From assembly GCA_015064445.1 (NCBI GenBank), contig SVSE01000001.1, positions 213,789-277,788 of the forward strand: a stretch of 64,000 nt of DNA. Reading direction: 5' to 3'. Source of the stretch: Oscillospiraceae bacterium (lineage in GTDB: Bacteria; Bacillota; Clostridia; Oscillospirales; CAG-272). Below are positions 42,203 through 52,061 of this stretch, piece by piece. The notes below the pieces were generated by a model that worked only from the letters and a program-made list of their open reading frames with translations, had not been told where the DNA came from and searched no databases. The translations under genes and the position numbers were made by a program. Position 1 is the first letter of the stretch. Each line of letters starts with the position of its first letter.

Positions 42203-42835
42203 ATGCAAGAGGAATATACTAAGGAAACAAGAAAAGAAAATAAGACTACAAGTGGCCTATATGAAATTGTTGAGTCTCTTGTTCTTGCCATTGTTTGTGT
42301 TATTTTAATTTTTACCTTTATTGCAAGATTAAGCATCGTTTCAGGTGCATCTATGAATCCTACTCTTCGAGATAGAGATTATCTTATTGTGTCCAATCTC
42401 TTTTTCTCGTACAATCCAAAGCATGGAGATGTAGTGGTTGCTGAGCCTGACAATTATCACGAGCCTATCGTTAAAAGAGTTATTGCAAAAGAGGGACAAG
42501 AGGTTAAAATAGTCTACTCTATGGATCTTGGTCGCTATGGCGATTGTGTTTATGATGTTTATGTGGATGGTGTTCTTCTCGAAGAGGACTACGCCTTTTA
42601 CGATTCGTTTAACTATTTGTACATTGCTCCATCCGGCTCTCATTGGACAAAAACAAGCGAGGGTACATTGATTACTGTTACTACTATCGTTCCAGAAGAT
42701 CATCTGTTTTTGATGGGTGACAATAGAAACAATTCAAAGGACAGCCGTTCGAGCGAAATAGGCTTTGTACACGAAAAACATATAGTTGGAAAATGTGTAT
42801 TTAGAATTTTCCCAAATACAGGACTTGTAAGATAA
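42203..42835 (+). CDS. lepB: Signal peptidase I
   Basis: LepB cleaves signal peptides from secreted proteins. The 210-residue protein has one N-terminal membrane helix; the catalytic Ser is in SGASMNPTLRDRDYL near residue 50 and the catalytic Lys in IVKRVIAKEGQ near residue 91. The C-terminal MGDNRNNSKDSRS box is present. The start was chosen for the AGGAG site; an upstream in-frame ATG would overlap the promoter. It heads a run of plus-strand genes, lepB-ylqF-rnhB-yraN, an order known in Firmicutes. Confidence 0.95.
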   Translation: MQEEYTKETRKENKTTSGLYEIVESLVLAIVCVILIFTFIARLSIVSGASMNPTLRDRDYLIVSNLFFSYNPKHGDVVVAEPDNYHEPIVKRVIAKEGQEVKIVYSMDLGRYGDCVYDVYVDGVLLEEDYAFYDSFNYLYIAPSGSHWTKTSEGTLITVTTIVPEDHLFLMGDNRNNSKDSRSSEIGFVHEKHIVGKCVFRIFPNTGLVR

Positions 42836-42844
42836 GAGGTATTT

Positions 42845-43720
42845 ATGCAATCTGAGGTTATTCAGTGGTTTCCCGGTCATATGGCGAAAACTCGCCGTCT
42901 TATATCGGAAAATCTTAAAGAGGTTGATATTATTGTTGAAATTCTCGATGCGAGAATTCCATATAGCTCTAAAAATCCCGAAATTGCCAAAATTATCGGG
43001 GACAAGCCTTGTCTTACGGTACTTAACAAGTGCTCTATCGCCGACAAGGAAATGACAAAAAAATGGATAGAATATTACAAGGCAAAAGGCAAATATGCTA
43101 TTGCTGTTGACTGTATAACTGGCGAGGGCTTTTCTGCTCTTGCGACAGGCGTTAAGGAAATCCTTTCTGACAAGCTTAAAAGATACGAAGAAAAGGGCAT
43201 GAGCAGAAAGCTCAAGGCTATGTTTGTTGGTATTCCTAATGTAGGAAAATCCTCTCTTATAAACAAGCTTTGTGGTTCTAAGAAGGCAAAGGTTGAAAAC
43301 CGTCCTGGCGTTACTCTTAACAAGCAATGGATTCCTACCACAATAGGACTTGATTTGATGGATATGCCTGGTGTTCTTTGGCCAAAATTTGAGGAAAAGG
43401 TGGTTGGAGAAAATCTTGCAATCACAGGTGCTATTAAGGATGCTATTTTAGACACAGAATACATTGCTGTTCTTCTCTGTGGTCGTCTTCGTAAAATCGC
43501 ACCAGAAAAGCTTATGGCAAGATATAAAATTACCAAGGACGAGCTTGACTCGTGCGAGATGGATTTTGAGCTTTTTGAGCTTGTTGGCAGAAAACGTGGA
43601 TTTTTGATTTCCGGTGGTGAAATTAACACAGAACGCACAGCCAACACTCTTTTGGAGGAGTTTAGAAGCGCGAAAATCGGTAATATAACCATCGAATCAC
43701 CGGAGGATAAAAATGCTTGA
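42845..43720 (+). CDS. ylqF: Ribosome biogenesis GTPase YlqF (RbgA)
   Basis: YlqF/RbgA acts in late assembly of the 50S subunit. It is a circularly permuted GTPase: G4 NKCS near residue 60, G1 GIPNVGKSSLINKL near residue 128, and the G3 DMPG near residue 174. FPGHMAKT lies at the N-terminus. At 291 residues it is full length. It overlaps rnhB by eight bases. Confidence 0.96.
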   Translation: MQSEVIQWFPGHMAKTRRLISENLKEVDIIVEILDARIPYSSKNPEIAKIIGDKPCLTVLNKCSIADKEMTKKWIEYYKAKGKYAIAVDCITGEGFSALATGVKEILSDKLKRYEEKGMSRKLKAMFVGIPNVGKSSLINKLCGSKKAKVENRPGVTLNKQWIPTTIGLDLMDMPGVLWPKFEEKVVGENLAITGAIKDAILDTEYIAVLLCGRLRKIAPEKLMARYKITKDELDSCEMDFELFELVGRKRGFLISGGEINTERTANTLLEEFRSAKIGNITIESPEDKNA

Positions 43721-44312
43721 TTATACCTTTGAAAATGCTTTCAAAAACGACAAAATAAAGGTTATTTGTGGAATAGATGAAGCAGGTAGAGGTCCTCTTA
43801 TGGGGCCTGTTGTTGCTGCTGCTTGCATTTTGCCAGAAGGCTTTGTAATTGAAGGATTAAATGATTCGAAAAAGCTTACTGAAAAGAAACGCGAGACTCT
43901 TTTTGATTTGATAACCGAAAATGCTCTTTCCTACTGCGTTGCAATGGCGACCGTTGAGGAAATCGAGGAATTAAACATACTAAATGCTACTATGCTCGCT
44001 ATGAATCGTGCTGTCAAGGGGCTCTCAATTCCAGCTGATATGGCTTTGATTGACGGAGATAAGTCTCGTGGCTTTGATATTCCTACAAAAACCGTTGTTA
44101 AGGGCGACGCTACCGTTCCTTGTATTGCTGCGGCGTCTATTCTTGCAAAGGTTTCAAGAGACCGTATGTGTGACGAATATGACAAGGAATATCCAGAATA
44201 TGGCTTTGCAAAGCATAAGGGATATGGAACAAAGGCGCATATGGATGCTATAAGACAATATGGCCCCTGCCCTGTTCACAGACGAAGCTTTTTGAAATTT
44301 CTTGATAAATGA
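43713..44312 (+). CDS. rnhB: Ribonuclease HII
   Basis: RNase HII removes ribonucleotides from DNA. The 199-residue protein has the first catalytic Asp-Glu in CGIDEAGRGPLMGPVVA, the second Asp in DGDKS and the region ILAKVSRDRMCDEYDKEYP. Complete and in the usual place after ylqF. Its stop overlaps the yraN start by four bases. Confidence 0.97.
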   Translation: MLDYTFENAFKNDKIKVICGIDEAGRGPLMGPVVAAACILPEGFVIEGLNDSKKLTEKKRETLFDLITENALSYCVAMATVEEIEELNILNATMLAMNRAVKGLSIPADMALIDGDKSRGFDIPTKTVVKGDATVPCIAAASILAKVSRDRMCDEYDKEYPEYGFAKHKGYGTKAHMDAIRQYGPCPVHRRSFLKFLDK

Positions 44313-44704
44313 GTGACTTTTCAAAAATGGATGTCGGCATCTTTGGCGAGGATGCCTGCGTTAAATACATAAGGAAAAAGGGATACAGGATTCTTGCAAG
44401 AAATAGTCGTCTTGGCAAGCTTGAGACCGATATTATCGCCACTAATAAATCAAATATTTTGTTCATCGAGGTAAAGACTCGCAGAAACGATAAATCTAAC
44501 TTTAATCGCCCAGCTGACGCAGTAAATTCCTCAAAAAAAGATAATTTGTTAAAATTTGCATATTATTATATGAAGACGCTTCCAAGAAAGCACGCCTCAA
44601 AGCAACCAAGAATGGATGTTTGTGAGGTTATGGTTGAAGCGTCCGAGAAAGGAACTCTTCGAGTTTGCGACATAAACTATATAGAGAACGCTTTTTCGAG
44701 GTGA
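44309..44704 (+). CDS. YraN family protein (UPF0102)
   Basis: A 131-residue protein of the restriction-endonuclease-like fold. Motifs are GEDACVKYIRKKGYRILARN near the N-terminus, and FIEVKTRR near residue 53 with the Glu-x-Lys of the fold. The role is unknown; it usually follows rnhB. It overlaps rnhB by four bases. Confidence 0.92.
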   Translation: MSDFSKMDVGIFGEDACVKYIRKKGYRILARNSRLGKLETDIIATNKSNILFIEVKTRRNDKSNFNRPADAVNSSKKDNLLKFAYYYMKTLPRKHASKQPRMDVCEVMVEASEKGTLRVCDINYIENAFSR

Positions 44705-44708
44705 TAAT

Positions 44709-45614
44709 ATGCTTCCTCTTTTTGATTTGCATTCTGATACACTTTCAAGCTCTTATGAAAACGGATATTCTCTTTTTGATTCTTCATTACAAGCGAGCTT
44801 ATGCAAATCTAAAAAATTTTCCCCTTACATTCAAATAACGGCAATATGGACAAACAACACTTTAAGCGATTGTGAGGGCTACAAAAGGTATTTAGATATT
44901 TATAAATTTGCCAAAGCTCAAGGAATAACCTTTACTACTCTTGCTAAAAATTTGTCTGATTTTTCCTTAATTTTGTCTATTGAGGACGCGAGAATTATCG
45001 GAGACAGTCTTTCAAGATTAGAGTCTATGTACTTAAATGGTGTAAGAGTGATAACGCCTATGTGGGAGGGTGTTAATCAAATCGGCGGGGCTTGGAACAC
45101 TGATATAGGACTTAGCAATTTTGGCAAAAGGTCTATATCAAAAATGATAGAGCTTGGCATAACAGTCGATTTATCACACGCATCACAAAGAGCCTTTTAT
45201 GACATTCTTTTGATATGTGCAGAGAGCAAAAAAATACCGATTGCGTCGCACTCAAATTCATATTTTGTCTGCCCACACAAAAGAAATCTTTCAAAATCAC
45301 AGGCCTGTGATTTAATAAAAATGAATTCAATTATAGGAATTTCACTCGCCCCTGAGCATTTGAACAATTCCTCTAATGCTGATATAAACGATATTTTAAG
45401 GCATATTGACTATTATTTATCGCTTGGCGCTCAAAATTCTCTGTGCTTAGGCTGTGATTTTGACGGAGTTTCCTCTCTGCCAAGAGAAATTAACGATATT
45501 TCCGATTTAGATAAGCTTTATTTAAGCATCGAAAAACGCTTTGGCAAGAAAATTTGCGATAAAATATTTTTTGAAAATGCTTATACCTTTACAGTAAAAA
45601 ACATACTTGATTAG
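44709..45614 (+). CDS. Membrane-type dipeptidase (peptidase family M19)
   Basis: A 301-residue renal-dipeptidase homologue. The zinc ligands are visible in FDLHSDT near residue 6, SIEDARI near residue 89, VDLSHAS near residue 153 and ASHSN near residue 177, with GCDFDGV near residue 249. No signal peptide is seen, so it acts in the cytoplasm, where it could cleave dipeptides. It lies four bases after yraN and eight before the phosphoesterase. Confidence 0.92.
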   Translation: MLPLFDLHSDTLSSSYENGYSLFDSSLQASLCKSKKFSPYIQITAIWTNNTLSDCEGYKRYLDIYKFAKAQGITFTTLAKNLSDFSLILSIEDARIIGDSLSRLESMYLNGVRVITPMWEGVNQIGGAWNTDIGLSNFGKRSISKMIELGITVDLSHASQRAFYDILLICAESKKIPIASHSNSYFVCPHKRNLSKSQACDLIKMNSIIGISLAPEHLNNSSNADINDILRHIDYYLSLGAQNSLCLGCDFDGVSSLPREINDISDLDKLYLSIEKRFGKKICDKIFFENAYTFTVKNILD

Positions 45615-45622
45615 GAGTTAAA

Positions 45623-46342
45623 ATGGCTATTTTTGCGATGGCAGATCTCCATCTTCCCCTTTCGGCCGATAAGCCTATGGATATTTTTGGAAATAGATGG
45701 CAGGATTATGTAAATAAAATAAAGAAAAATTGGTGTGCCATCGTAAAGGATGAGGACACGGTGATAGTGCCAGGTGACATTTCTTGGGCTATCAATATTG
45801 ATGACCTTGACAAGGACTTTGAATTTATCGATTCATTGCCTGGGAAGAAGCTTCTCGGCAAGGGTAACCACGACTACTGGTGGGGGACAATGTCCAAAAA
45901 TAGAGCTTATGTAGCAAAAAAAGGGTTCAAATCCATAGACTTTTTGTTTAATAATGCCTACGAGGTGGAGGACTATATCGTTTGTGGAACAAGAGGCTGG
46001 TACATAGATGAAAAGCTTCAAAATGTCACAAATAATCCTGAATATGACAAGATCATTTCTCGCGAAGCCTCAAGACTGAGAATGAGTCTCGAGGAGGCTG
46101 TAAAATTAAAAGGAAATTCCGACAAGCAAATACTTGTGTTTCTTCACTTCCCTGCCTATTATGGCTCTTTCGTTTGTGATAGTATAATTGATGTTTTAAA
46201 GGAGTTTAATATAACTCATTGCTATCACGGACATATTCACGGAGTTTATAATATTCCAAAGACCGTAACCTACAATGATATCTCCTTTACTCTAATTTCT
46301 GCAGATTATCTTAATTTCGTTCCTTCGCTAATTAAGCCATAA
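45623..46342 (+). CDS. Metallophosphoesterase
   Basis: A 239-residue calcineurin-like phosphoesterase. The metal motifs are ADLHLP near residue 7, VPGDISW near residue 48, GKGNHDYWW near residue 77, FLHFPAYYG near residue 172 and CYHGHIHG near residue 200, all in the expected order. Substrate unknown. It belongs to a clostridial family often near housekeeping genes. It is the last gene of the lepB run. Confidence 0.9.
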   Translation: MAIFAMADLHLPLSADKPMDIFGNRWQDYVNKIKKNWCAIVKDEDTVIVPGDISWAINIDDLDKDFEFIDSLPGKKLLGKGNHDYWWGTMSKNRAYVAKKGFKSIDFLFNNAYEVEDYIVCGTRGWYIDEKLQNVTNNPEYDKIISREASRLRMSLEEAVKLKGNSDKQILVFLHFPAYYGSFVCDSIIDVLKEFNITHCYHGHIHGVYNIPKTVTYNDISFTLISADYLNFVPSLIKP

Positions 46343-46376
46343 ATGTTAAATTTTTAATTTAATTTGCGAAATCATA

Positions 46377-46405
46377 TTGACTTTTCAAGTTTATTTATAT
46401 ATAAT
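46377..46405 (+). promoter_or_regulatory. SigA-type promoter for tig-clpP-clpX
   Basis: TTGACT (46377-46382), 17-base spacer, TATAAT (46400-46405), 44 bases before the tig ATG. No CIRCE or CtsR-type repeat is seen. Confidence 0.8.
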
Positions 46406-46448
46406 GTTATAGAAATAAAAAACCAATTACTTTTGGAGGATAATAAAA

Positions 46449-47729
46449 ATGGCTTTGAAAAAAACCACAGAGGTTGAAAAGAACCTTTACGAAATCGAAT
46501 TTGACGTTGACAAGGACACCTTCGAGGCTGCTATCGAGAAGGTATACCGCAAGGAAGTTAAAAAAATTAATGTTCCTGGCTTCAGAAAGGGTAAGGCTCC
46601 TCGTTCAATGATTGAAAAAATGTATGGCAAGGGTGTTTTCTATGAAGATGCTATCAACGAAATCATTCCTGACGCTTACGAAAATGCAATTAAGGAGGCT
46701 GACCTCAAGGTTGTAAGCCGTCCAGAGTTTGACATTGTTACAATTGATGATAATGGTGTTGTTCTCAAGGCTAAGTTCTTTGTAAAGCCAACTGTTGAAA
46801 TCAAGAATTACAAGGGTATCGAGGTTGACAAGACTGTTAAAGAGGTAACCGAAGAGGATATTGCAGCTGATATCGACAGAGCTCGTCAGAGAAACTCTCG
46901 CGTTGTTGATGTTACAGACCGTGCTGTTCAGGACGGAGACATCGCAAACATAGATTATGAGGGCTTCTGCGACGGAGTTGCTTTTGATGGTGGTAAGGCT
47001 GAGGGCTATGACCTCTCTATCGGCTCAGGTAGCTTCATTCCTGGCTTTGAGGAGCAAATTATCGGTCACAACATCGGTGAAAAGTTTGATATAACTGTTA
47101 CATTCCCAACTGAGTATCACTCTGCTGATCTTGCTGGTAAGGAAGCAATCTTCAAGATTTCTCTTAATGCTATCAAGTTTAACGAGCTTCCTGCTCTTGA
47201 CGATGAATTCGTTAAGGATGTAAGCGAATTTGATACTGTTGATGAATATAAGGCCGATATCAAGGCAAAACTCGAAAAGAAAAATGAGCAGGATGCTGAC
47301 AACGCAGTTGAGGCTCAAATCATAGATGCTTTGGTTGAGGCTCTTGAGGCTGACATCCCTGCTGCTATGTTCGAAAACGAGGCTGAGAACTTTGTTCGTG
47401 ATTACGATTCAAGACTCAGAATGCAAGGCCTTGATCTCAATACTTATTGCAAATATACTGGTCAAACGCTCGAATCTATGCGCGAGCAGTTTATGCCTAT
47501 GGCTCAAAGACAGGTTAAAACTCGTCTTGCTCTCGAAAAGATTGTTGAGCTTGAAGGTATTGACGCTACTGCTGAAGAGGTTGAAGCTGAATATGCTAAT
47601 CTCGCTACAGCTTATGGTCTCGAGGCTGATAAGGTTAAAGAGCTTGTTGAGGCTGACGCAATTAAGTCCGACCTCTGCGTAAAGAAGGCTGTTGACTTTG
47701 TTAAGTCTAACGCAAAAGTAAAAGCGTAA
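46449..47729 (+). CDS. tig: Trigger factor
   Basis: Trigger factor is the ribosome-bound chaperone and prolyl isomerase. The ribosome-binding signature is present as VPGFRKGKAPRSMIEKMYG near residue 41. A FKBP-type domain covers roughly residues 150-240 (GDIANIDYEGF onward), and the C-terminal chaperone arms follow. At 426 residues it is normal. It is followed by clpP and clpX, the conserved order. Confidence 0.97.
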   Translation: MALKKTTEVEKNLYEIEFDVDKDTFEAAIEKVYRKEVKKINVPGFRKGKAPRSMIEKMYGKGVFYEDAINEIIPDAYENAIKEADLKVVSRPEFDIVTIDDNGVVLKAKFFVKPTVEIKNYKGIEVDKTVKEVTEEDIAADIDRARQRNSRVVDVTDRAVQDGDIANIDYEGFCDGVAFDGGKAEGYDLSIGSGSFIPGFEEQIIGHNIGEKFDITVTFPTEYHSADLAGKEAIFKISLNAIKFNELPALDDEFVKDVSEFDTVDEYKADIKAKLEKKNEQDADNAVEAQIIDALVEALEADIPAAMFENEAENFVRDYDSRLRMQGLDLNTYCKYTGQTLESMREQFMPMAQRQVKTRLALEKIVELEGIDATAEEVEAEYANLATAYGLEADKVKELVEADAIKSDLCVKKAVDFVKSNAKVKA

Positions 47730-47746
47730 ATTAACATTCGTATTCT

Positions 47747-47784
47747 TGTTACCGCTGTGTTTAATAAATACAGCGGTAATTTTA
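47747..47784 (+). terminator. Hairpin between tig and clpP
   Basis: Ten-base stem TTACCGCTGT/ACAGCGGTAA followed by TTTT. It can attenuate read-through from tig into clpP; no separate promoter for clpP was seen. Confidence 0.65.
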
Positions 47785-47810
47785 AACCTAAAATTCAAGG
47801 AGGATTTATT

Positions 47811-48395
47811 ATGCCTTACGTACCTATGGTCATTGAGCAAAGTAGCCGTGGCGAACGCTCTTTTGACATTTATTCAAGACTTCTCGAGGATAGAATTGTA
47901 TTTCTTTGCGACCAAGTAAACGACACTACTGCTTCTCTTGTTGTTGCACAGCTTCTCTATCTTGAAGCAAAGGATCCAGACAAGGATATCTATCTTTATA
48001 TTAATAGCCCAGGTGGAAGTGTTAGCGCAGGCTTGGCTATTTATGACACAATGAATTACATTAAGTGTGATGTTTCTACCATTTGTGTTGGAATGGCTGC
48101 CAGCATGGGCGCTTTCCTTCTTTCAAGTGGCGCTAAGGGCAAGCGCATTGCGCTTCCAAACAGCGAAATCATGATTCATCAGCCTCTCGGCGGGGCACAA
48201 GGTCAGGCAACTGATATTAAGATTCATGCAGACCATATTTTGAAGACAAGAGCAAGACTTAATGAAATTCTTGCAAAGAACACAAATCAGCCTCTTGATG
48301 TTATCGAGCGCGATACAGAGCGTGATAACTTTATGTCGGCTGATGCCGCTATGGCTTACGGACTTATTGATAAAGTAATTGACAAGAGAGTTTAA
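47811..48395 (+). CDS. clpP: ATP-dependent Clp protease proteolytic subunit
   Basis: ClpP forms the double-ring serine peptidase chamber. The 194-residue protein has the catalytic Ser in [11 protein letters not shown], His in [13 protein letters not shown] and a downstream Asp. The start [10 protein letters not shown] with AAGGAGG upstream matches the family; an in-frame upstream ATG is not used. It works with ClpX encoded five bases downstream. Confidence 0.97.
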   Translation: MPYVPMVIEQSSRGERSFDIYSRLLEDRIVFLCDQVNDTTASLVVAQLLYLEAKDPDKDIYLYINSPGGSVSAGLAIYDTMNYIKCDVSTICVGMAASMGAFLLSSGAKGKRIALPNSEIMIHQPLGGAQGQATDIKIHADHILKTRARLNEILAKNTNQPLDVIERDTERDNFMSADAAMAYGLIDKVIDKRV

Positions 48396-48400
48396 TTCAT

Positions 48401-49654
48401 ATGAGTGAAATTAAAATATGCTCCTTTTGTGGCAGAAGTGAAAAGGAAGTAGGATTACTCATTCCTTCTCCAACAGGCGCTTGCATTTGTGACGAATGTA
48501 TTGATGCTTGCTCGATGATTATCGATGAGTATCTTGAAAGTGAGGAAAAGAAATCGTCTAATGACGAGAGCTTCTCTCTTTCTAATCTCCCTGCTCCTGC
48601 ACAAATAAAGGAAATTTTAGACGAATATGTAATCGGCCAGGACAAAGCAAAAATAACTCTTTCTGTTGCTGTTTATAATCATTATAAAAGAATTCTTTAC
48701 AATGAGAAAAAGGCAAAGGAAGCAAGCGAAAACGATGTTGACATTCAAAAAAGTAATGTTCTTTTGATTGGTCCTACTGGTGTTGGTAAAACATATCTTG
48801 CGCAAACTCTTGCGCGTGCGCTCAAGGTTCCATTTGCTATTGCAGATGCCACTACTCTTACCGAGGCGGGATATGTAGGTGAGGATGTTGAAAATATTCT
48901 TTTAAGACTTATTCAAGCTGCAGATTTTGACATAGAAAAGGCCGAAAAAGGTATTATCTACATTGATGAAATTGATAAAATTTCAAGAAAAAGCGAAAAT
49001 CGCTCTATTACTCGTGATGTTTCAGGCGAGGGTGTTCAGCAGGCGCTTCTAAAAATTCTTGAAGGCACAGTTGCTAATGTTCCGCCACAAGGTGGCAGAA
49101 AGCATCCTAATCAAGAATTCATTAAGATTAACACAGAAAATATTTTGTTTATTTGTGGTGGCGCTTTTGATGGTCTTTCTGACATAATTGAGTCTCGCAA
49201 GGGCAAGCAGCTTATGGGCTTTGGTGGCACAATAAAGAGCAAGCAAGAAAATAAGGGCACTAAGGTTTTTGAGGACGCAAATGCTCACGATATTGTAAAA
49301 TATGGACTTATTCCAGAGCTTGTTGGTCGTCTTCCTGTAATTGTAGGTCTTGAAAATCTTGACAAGGATGCTCTTGTTAAAATTCTTAAAGAACCAAAGA
49401 ATTCAATCGTAAAGCAATATAAGAAGCTTTTTGAAATTGATGGTGTTGAATTAGAGTTTACAGACGATGCTCTAATTGAGGTTGCAAGCAAATCCTTGGA
49501 GCGCTCTACCGGTGCGCGTGGACTCCGTTCTATTATGGAAGAAACAATGACCTCGATTATGTACGAGTTACCATCTCGCAAGGACGTTTCTAAGGCTATT
49601 ATTAACGCCGATTGCATTAAGGGTGTATCGAAACCCGAATATATTTTAAAATAA
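48401..49654 (+). CDS. clpX: ATP-dependent Clp protease ATP-binding subunit ClpX
   Basis: ClpX unfolds substrates for ClpP. The N-terminal zinc domain has CSFCGRS and CDEC; the AAA+ domain has Walker [16 protein letters not shown] near residue 122 and Walker [11 protein letters not shown] near residue 190. The ClpP-binding loop is in the expected place. At 417 residues it is full length. It starts five bases after the clpP stop and has only a weak ribosome site, so it is probably coupled to clpP. Confidence 0.97.
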   Translation: MSEIKICSFCGRSEKEVGLLIPSPTGACICDECIDACSMIIDEYLESEEKKSSNDESFSLSNLPAPAQIKEILDEYVIGQDKAKITLSVAVYNHYKRILYNEKKAKEASENDVDIQKSNVLLIGPTGVGKTYLAQTLARALKVPFAIADATTLTEAGYVGEDVENILLRLIQAADFDIEKAEKGIIYIDEIDKISRKSENRSITRDVSGEGVQQALLKILEGTVANVPPQGGRKHPNQEFIKINTENILFICGGAFDGLSDIIESRKGKQLMGFGGTIKSKQENKGTKVFEDANAHDIVKYGLIPELVGRLPVIVGLENLDKDALVKILKEPKNSIVKQYKKLFEIDGVELEFTDDALIEVASKSLERSTGARGLRSIMEETMTSIMYELPSRKDVSKAIINADCIKGVSKPEYILK

Positions 49655-49656
49655 GA

Positions 49657-49687
49657 AAAAAGGGCTTTAAAAAGCCCTTTTCTTTTT
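49657..49687. terminator. Shared terminator of clpX and the CapEFG-like operon
   Basis: Ten-base stem AAAGGGCTTT/AAAGCCCTTT between convergent stop codons, with A and T runs on both sides. Confidence 0.85.
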
Positions 49688-50870
49688 AATGTTTTCTCCA
49701 AACCATCTTGTCAACGATTCCAGTATAGGATTGAATAATCTTAACAACCTTACCAGAAACATTTTCGTCGGTATAATCAGGCACAGGAATTCCAAAATCC
49801 TTGTTTTTAACAAGTGTTACCGCAACATCAAGAGCTTGAAGCAAGGATTTTACATCAATTCCAGCAAGAACAAAGCAAGCCTTATCAAGAGCCTCTGGAC
49901 GCTCGGTAGAAGTTCTTATACAAACAGCAGGAAAAGCCTTGCCTAACGATGTGAAGAAGCTTGATTCCTCAGGCAATGTTCCACTATCGGAAACAACAGC
50001 AAAAGCATTCATTTGAAGGTTATTGTAATCATGGAAGCCAAGTGGCTCATGTTGAATAACCCTCTTATCAAGCTCAAATCCCATGCTTTCTATTCTCTTT
50101 TTGCTTCTTGGATGACAAGAATACAAAACCGGCATATCATATTTTTTCGCCATTTCATTAATAGCATTAAAAAGTGATAAAAAATTCTTCTCTGTATCAA
50201 TATTTTCCTCTCTATGAGCAGAAAGAAGAATATATTTTCCTTTTTCAAGGTTCAACCTTGATAAAATATCAGAAGCTTCAATTTCACTAATATTAGCCCT
50301 CAAAACCTCTGCCATTGGACTTCCAGTTACATATGTTCTTTCCTTTGGCAAGCCACATTCTGCAAGATATCTTCTTGCATGCTCAGAATATGCAAGATTG
50401 ACATCTGAGATAATATCAACAATTCTACGATTTGTCTCCTCTGGTAAACATTCGTCCTTACAACGATTTCCAGCTTCCATATGGAAAATAGGAATATGAA
50501 GTCTTTTTGCAGAAATAGCAGACAAGCAAGAATTGGTATCTCCTAAAACAAGCAAAGCATCCGGCTTAATTTGTGTCATAAGAGTATAAGAAGAACTAAT
50601 GATATTTCCGATTGTTTCTCCCAGATTTTCTCCAACTGCATTCATATACACATCAGGCTCTGCAATTTTCAAATCCTTAAAGAAAACACCATTAAGATTA
50701 TAATCATAATTTTGACCTGTGTGCGCAAGAATACAATCGAAATATTCTCTACACTTATTTATTGTTGCAGAAAGTCTAATAATTTCAGGCCTTGTGCCAA
50801 CAATAATAAGAAGCTTAATTTTTCCGTTATCTTGAAATTTAATTTTTGAATAGTCGGTTTTAACAGTCAT
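49686..50870 (-). CDS. UDP-2-acetamido-2,6-dideoxy-L-talose 2-epimerase (CapG/FnlC-like)
   Basis: A 394-residue member of the non-hydrolysing UDP-GlcNAc 2-epimerase family (WecB fold). Visible motifs are VGTRPEIIRLS near residue 24, HTGQNYD near 50, HMEAGNRCKDECLPEE near 141 and the C-terminal SDSGTLPEE. The Asn-Arg-Cys-Lys-Asp form of the loop and the position last in a CapE-CapF-like operon point to CapG, which makes UDP-L-FucNAc, rather than to WecB, which makes UDP-ManNAc. The distinction rests on context. Confidence 0.85.
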   Translation of the reverse strand: MTVKTDYSKIKFQDNGKIKLLIIVGTRPEIIRLSATINKCREYFDCILAHTGQNYDYNLNGVFFKDLKIAEPDVYMNAVGENLGETIGNIISSSYTLMTQIKPDALLVLGDTNSCLSAISAKRLHIPIFHMEAGNRCKDECLPEETNRRIVDIISDVNLAYSEHARRYLAECGLPKERTYVTGSPMAEVLRANISEIEASDILSRLNLEKGKYILLSAHREENIDTEKNFLSLFNAINEMAKKYDMPVLYSCHPRSKKRIESMGFELDKRVIQHEPLGFHDYNNLQMNAFAVVSDSGTLPEESSFFTSLGKAFPAVCIRTSTERPEALDKACFVLAGIDVKSLLQALDVAVTLVKNKDFGIPVPDYTDENVSGKVVKIIQSYTGIVDKMVWRKH

Positions 50871-50875
50871 TTTTA

Positions 50876-52054
50876 TTACACCTTTTCAAAAAAAGTATCT
50901 GGTTTATTAGGATCAAATGGCTCGTTAGCCCACATGAATGTTATCAAATCCTCTGTCTTTGATAAATTTATGATATTATGAGTGTATCCAGGAATCATCT
51001 CAATGACCTGGAGCTTTTCTCCACTAACATAAAAATCGATTATAGGGTAATCATTTCCATCTTCGTCCTTGCCAAGCTTACGAAGCTGAATAAGAGCTTT
51101 TCCTTTGACAACAACAAATTTTTCGTTTTTAGAGTGATGCCAATGGTTACCCTTTGTTATATCGGGTTTTGAAATATTAACACTAAACTGCCCCGAATTC
51201 GCAGTTTTTACAATTTCAGTAAATGTTCCGCGAGAATCCTCGTTGGTTTTTAAATTATAAAATAGCTTTTTGGTTGGTAAATATGAAAGCCATGTGCTAT
51301 AAAGTTTGGAAACAAGTGGATTTTCAAAGTTCGGAACGCCAAACGCCTCTCGAATTTGCGGAAAGCTCTTTATCGTTTCAGCAATAAAACCAAGAGTTGT
51401 GCTATATTGCACGGGAACTGAGCAGAAATTTCCATTTTTTGTTTCTTTACCCTTAAGAGCACGAATCATTTCGTCAATCAAATCATCAATATAAACCAAA
51501 TCAAGTTCTACACTTGGGTCATTTATTTGTATTGGTAAATCATTTGCAATATTATGACAAAATGTAGCAATTACACTATTATAATTAGGTCTGCACCACT
51601 TACCAAAAAGATTTGGGAAGCGATAAATGAGCGCCTTTGCACCGGTTTGTCTCGAATATTCAAGTATAAGATCCTCGCCAGCCTTTTTGCTTTTTCCATA
51701 TTCACTGTTTGCAAATCTTCCTTCAAGGGTTGCTTGGATTGAGCTGGAAAGCATTACTGGACATTTGTTTTCGTGCTTTTTTAATAGATCAAGAAGCATT
51801 TTTGCAAATTCAAAATTGCCTTGCATGAACTCGTTTTGATCCTTTGGTCGGTTAATTCCTGCCAAATTAAAAACGAAATTGGCATCTCTACAATATTTGT
51901 CAAGCAATTCAAAACTTGTATCTATATCACACTCAAATATATTATCGATATATAAGTGCGAATTTGTCTTGTCTTTGCCATCCTTAATATTATAAAGACT
52001 CGCCACAAGATTTTTTCCTACAAAGCCCTTTGCCCCTGTAACAAGTATATTCAT
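50876..52054 (-). CDS. UDP-2-acetamido-2,6-dideoxy-hexulose reductase with cupin domain (CapF/FnlB-like)
   Basis: A 392-residue two-domain protein. The N-terminal SDR reductase has MNILVTGAKGFVGKNLV and the catalytic SEYGKSK near residue 122; the C-terminal cupin has NHWHHSKNEKFVVVKGKA near residue 317, whose His residues bind zinc in CapF. The cupin catalyses epimerisation and the SDR the reduction that follows. The start at 52054 uses the ATG closest to GAGGTG. It follows capE-like by seven bases and precedes the epimerase by five. Confidence 0.9.
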   Translation of the reverse strand: MNILVTGAKGFVGKNLVASLYNIKDGKDKTNSHLYIDNIFECDIDTSFELLDKYCRDANFVFNLAGINRPKDQNEFMQGNFEFAKMLLDLLKKHENKCPVMLSSSIQATLEGRFANSEYGKSKKAGEDLILEYSRQTGAKALIYRFPNLFGKWCRPNYNSVIATFCHNIANDLPIQINDPSVELDLVYIDDLIDEMIRALKGKETKNGNFCSVPVQYSTTLGFIAETIKSFPQIREAFGVPNFENPLVSKLYSTWLSYLPTKKLFYNLKTNEDSRGTFTEIVKTANSGQFSVNISKPDITKGNHWHHSKNEKFVVVKGKALIQLRKLGKDEDGNDYPIIDFYVSGEKLQVIEMIPGYTHNIINLSKTEDLITFMWANEPFDPNKPDTFFEKV

Positions 52055-52061
52055 ATACACC

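Noticed and set aside
43075..43692. 205-codon open frame on the minus strand inside ylqF
   Set aside because: Antisense to a complete GTPase gene, with no promoter or ribosome site.
49686..50870. WecB making UDP-ManNAc
   Set aside because: The operon context with CapE- and CapF-like genes favours the CapG epimerase; kept only as an alternative.
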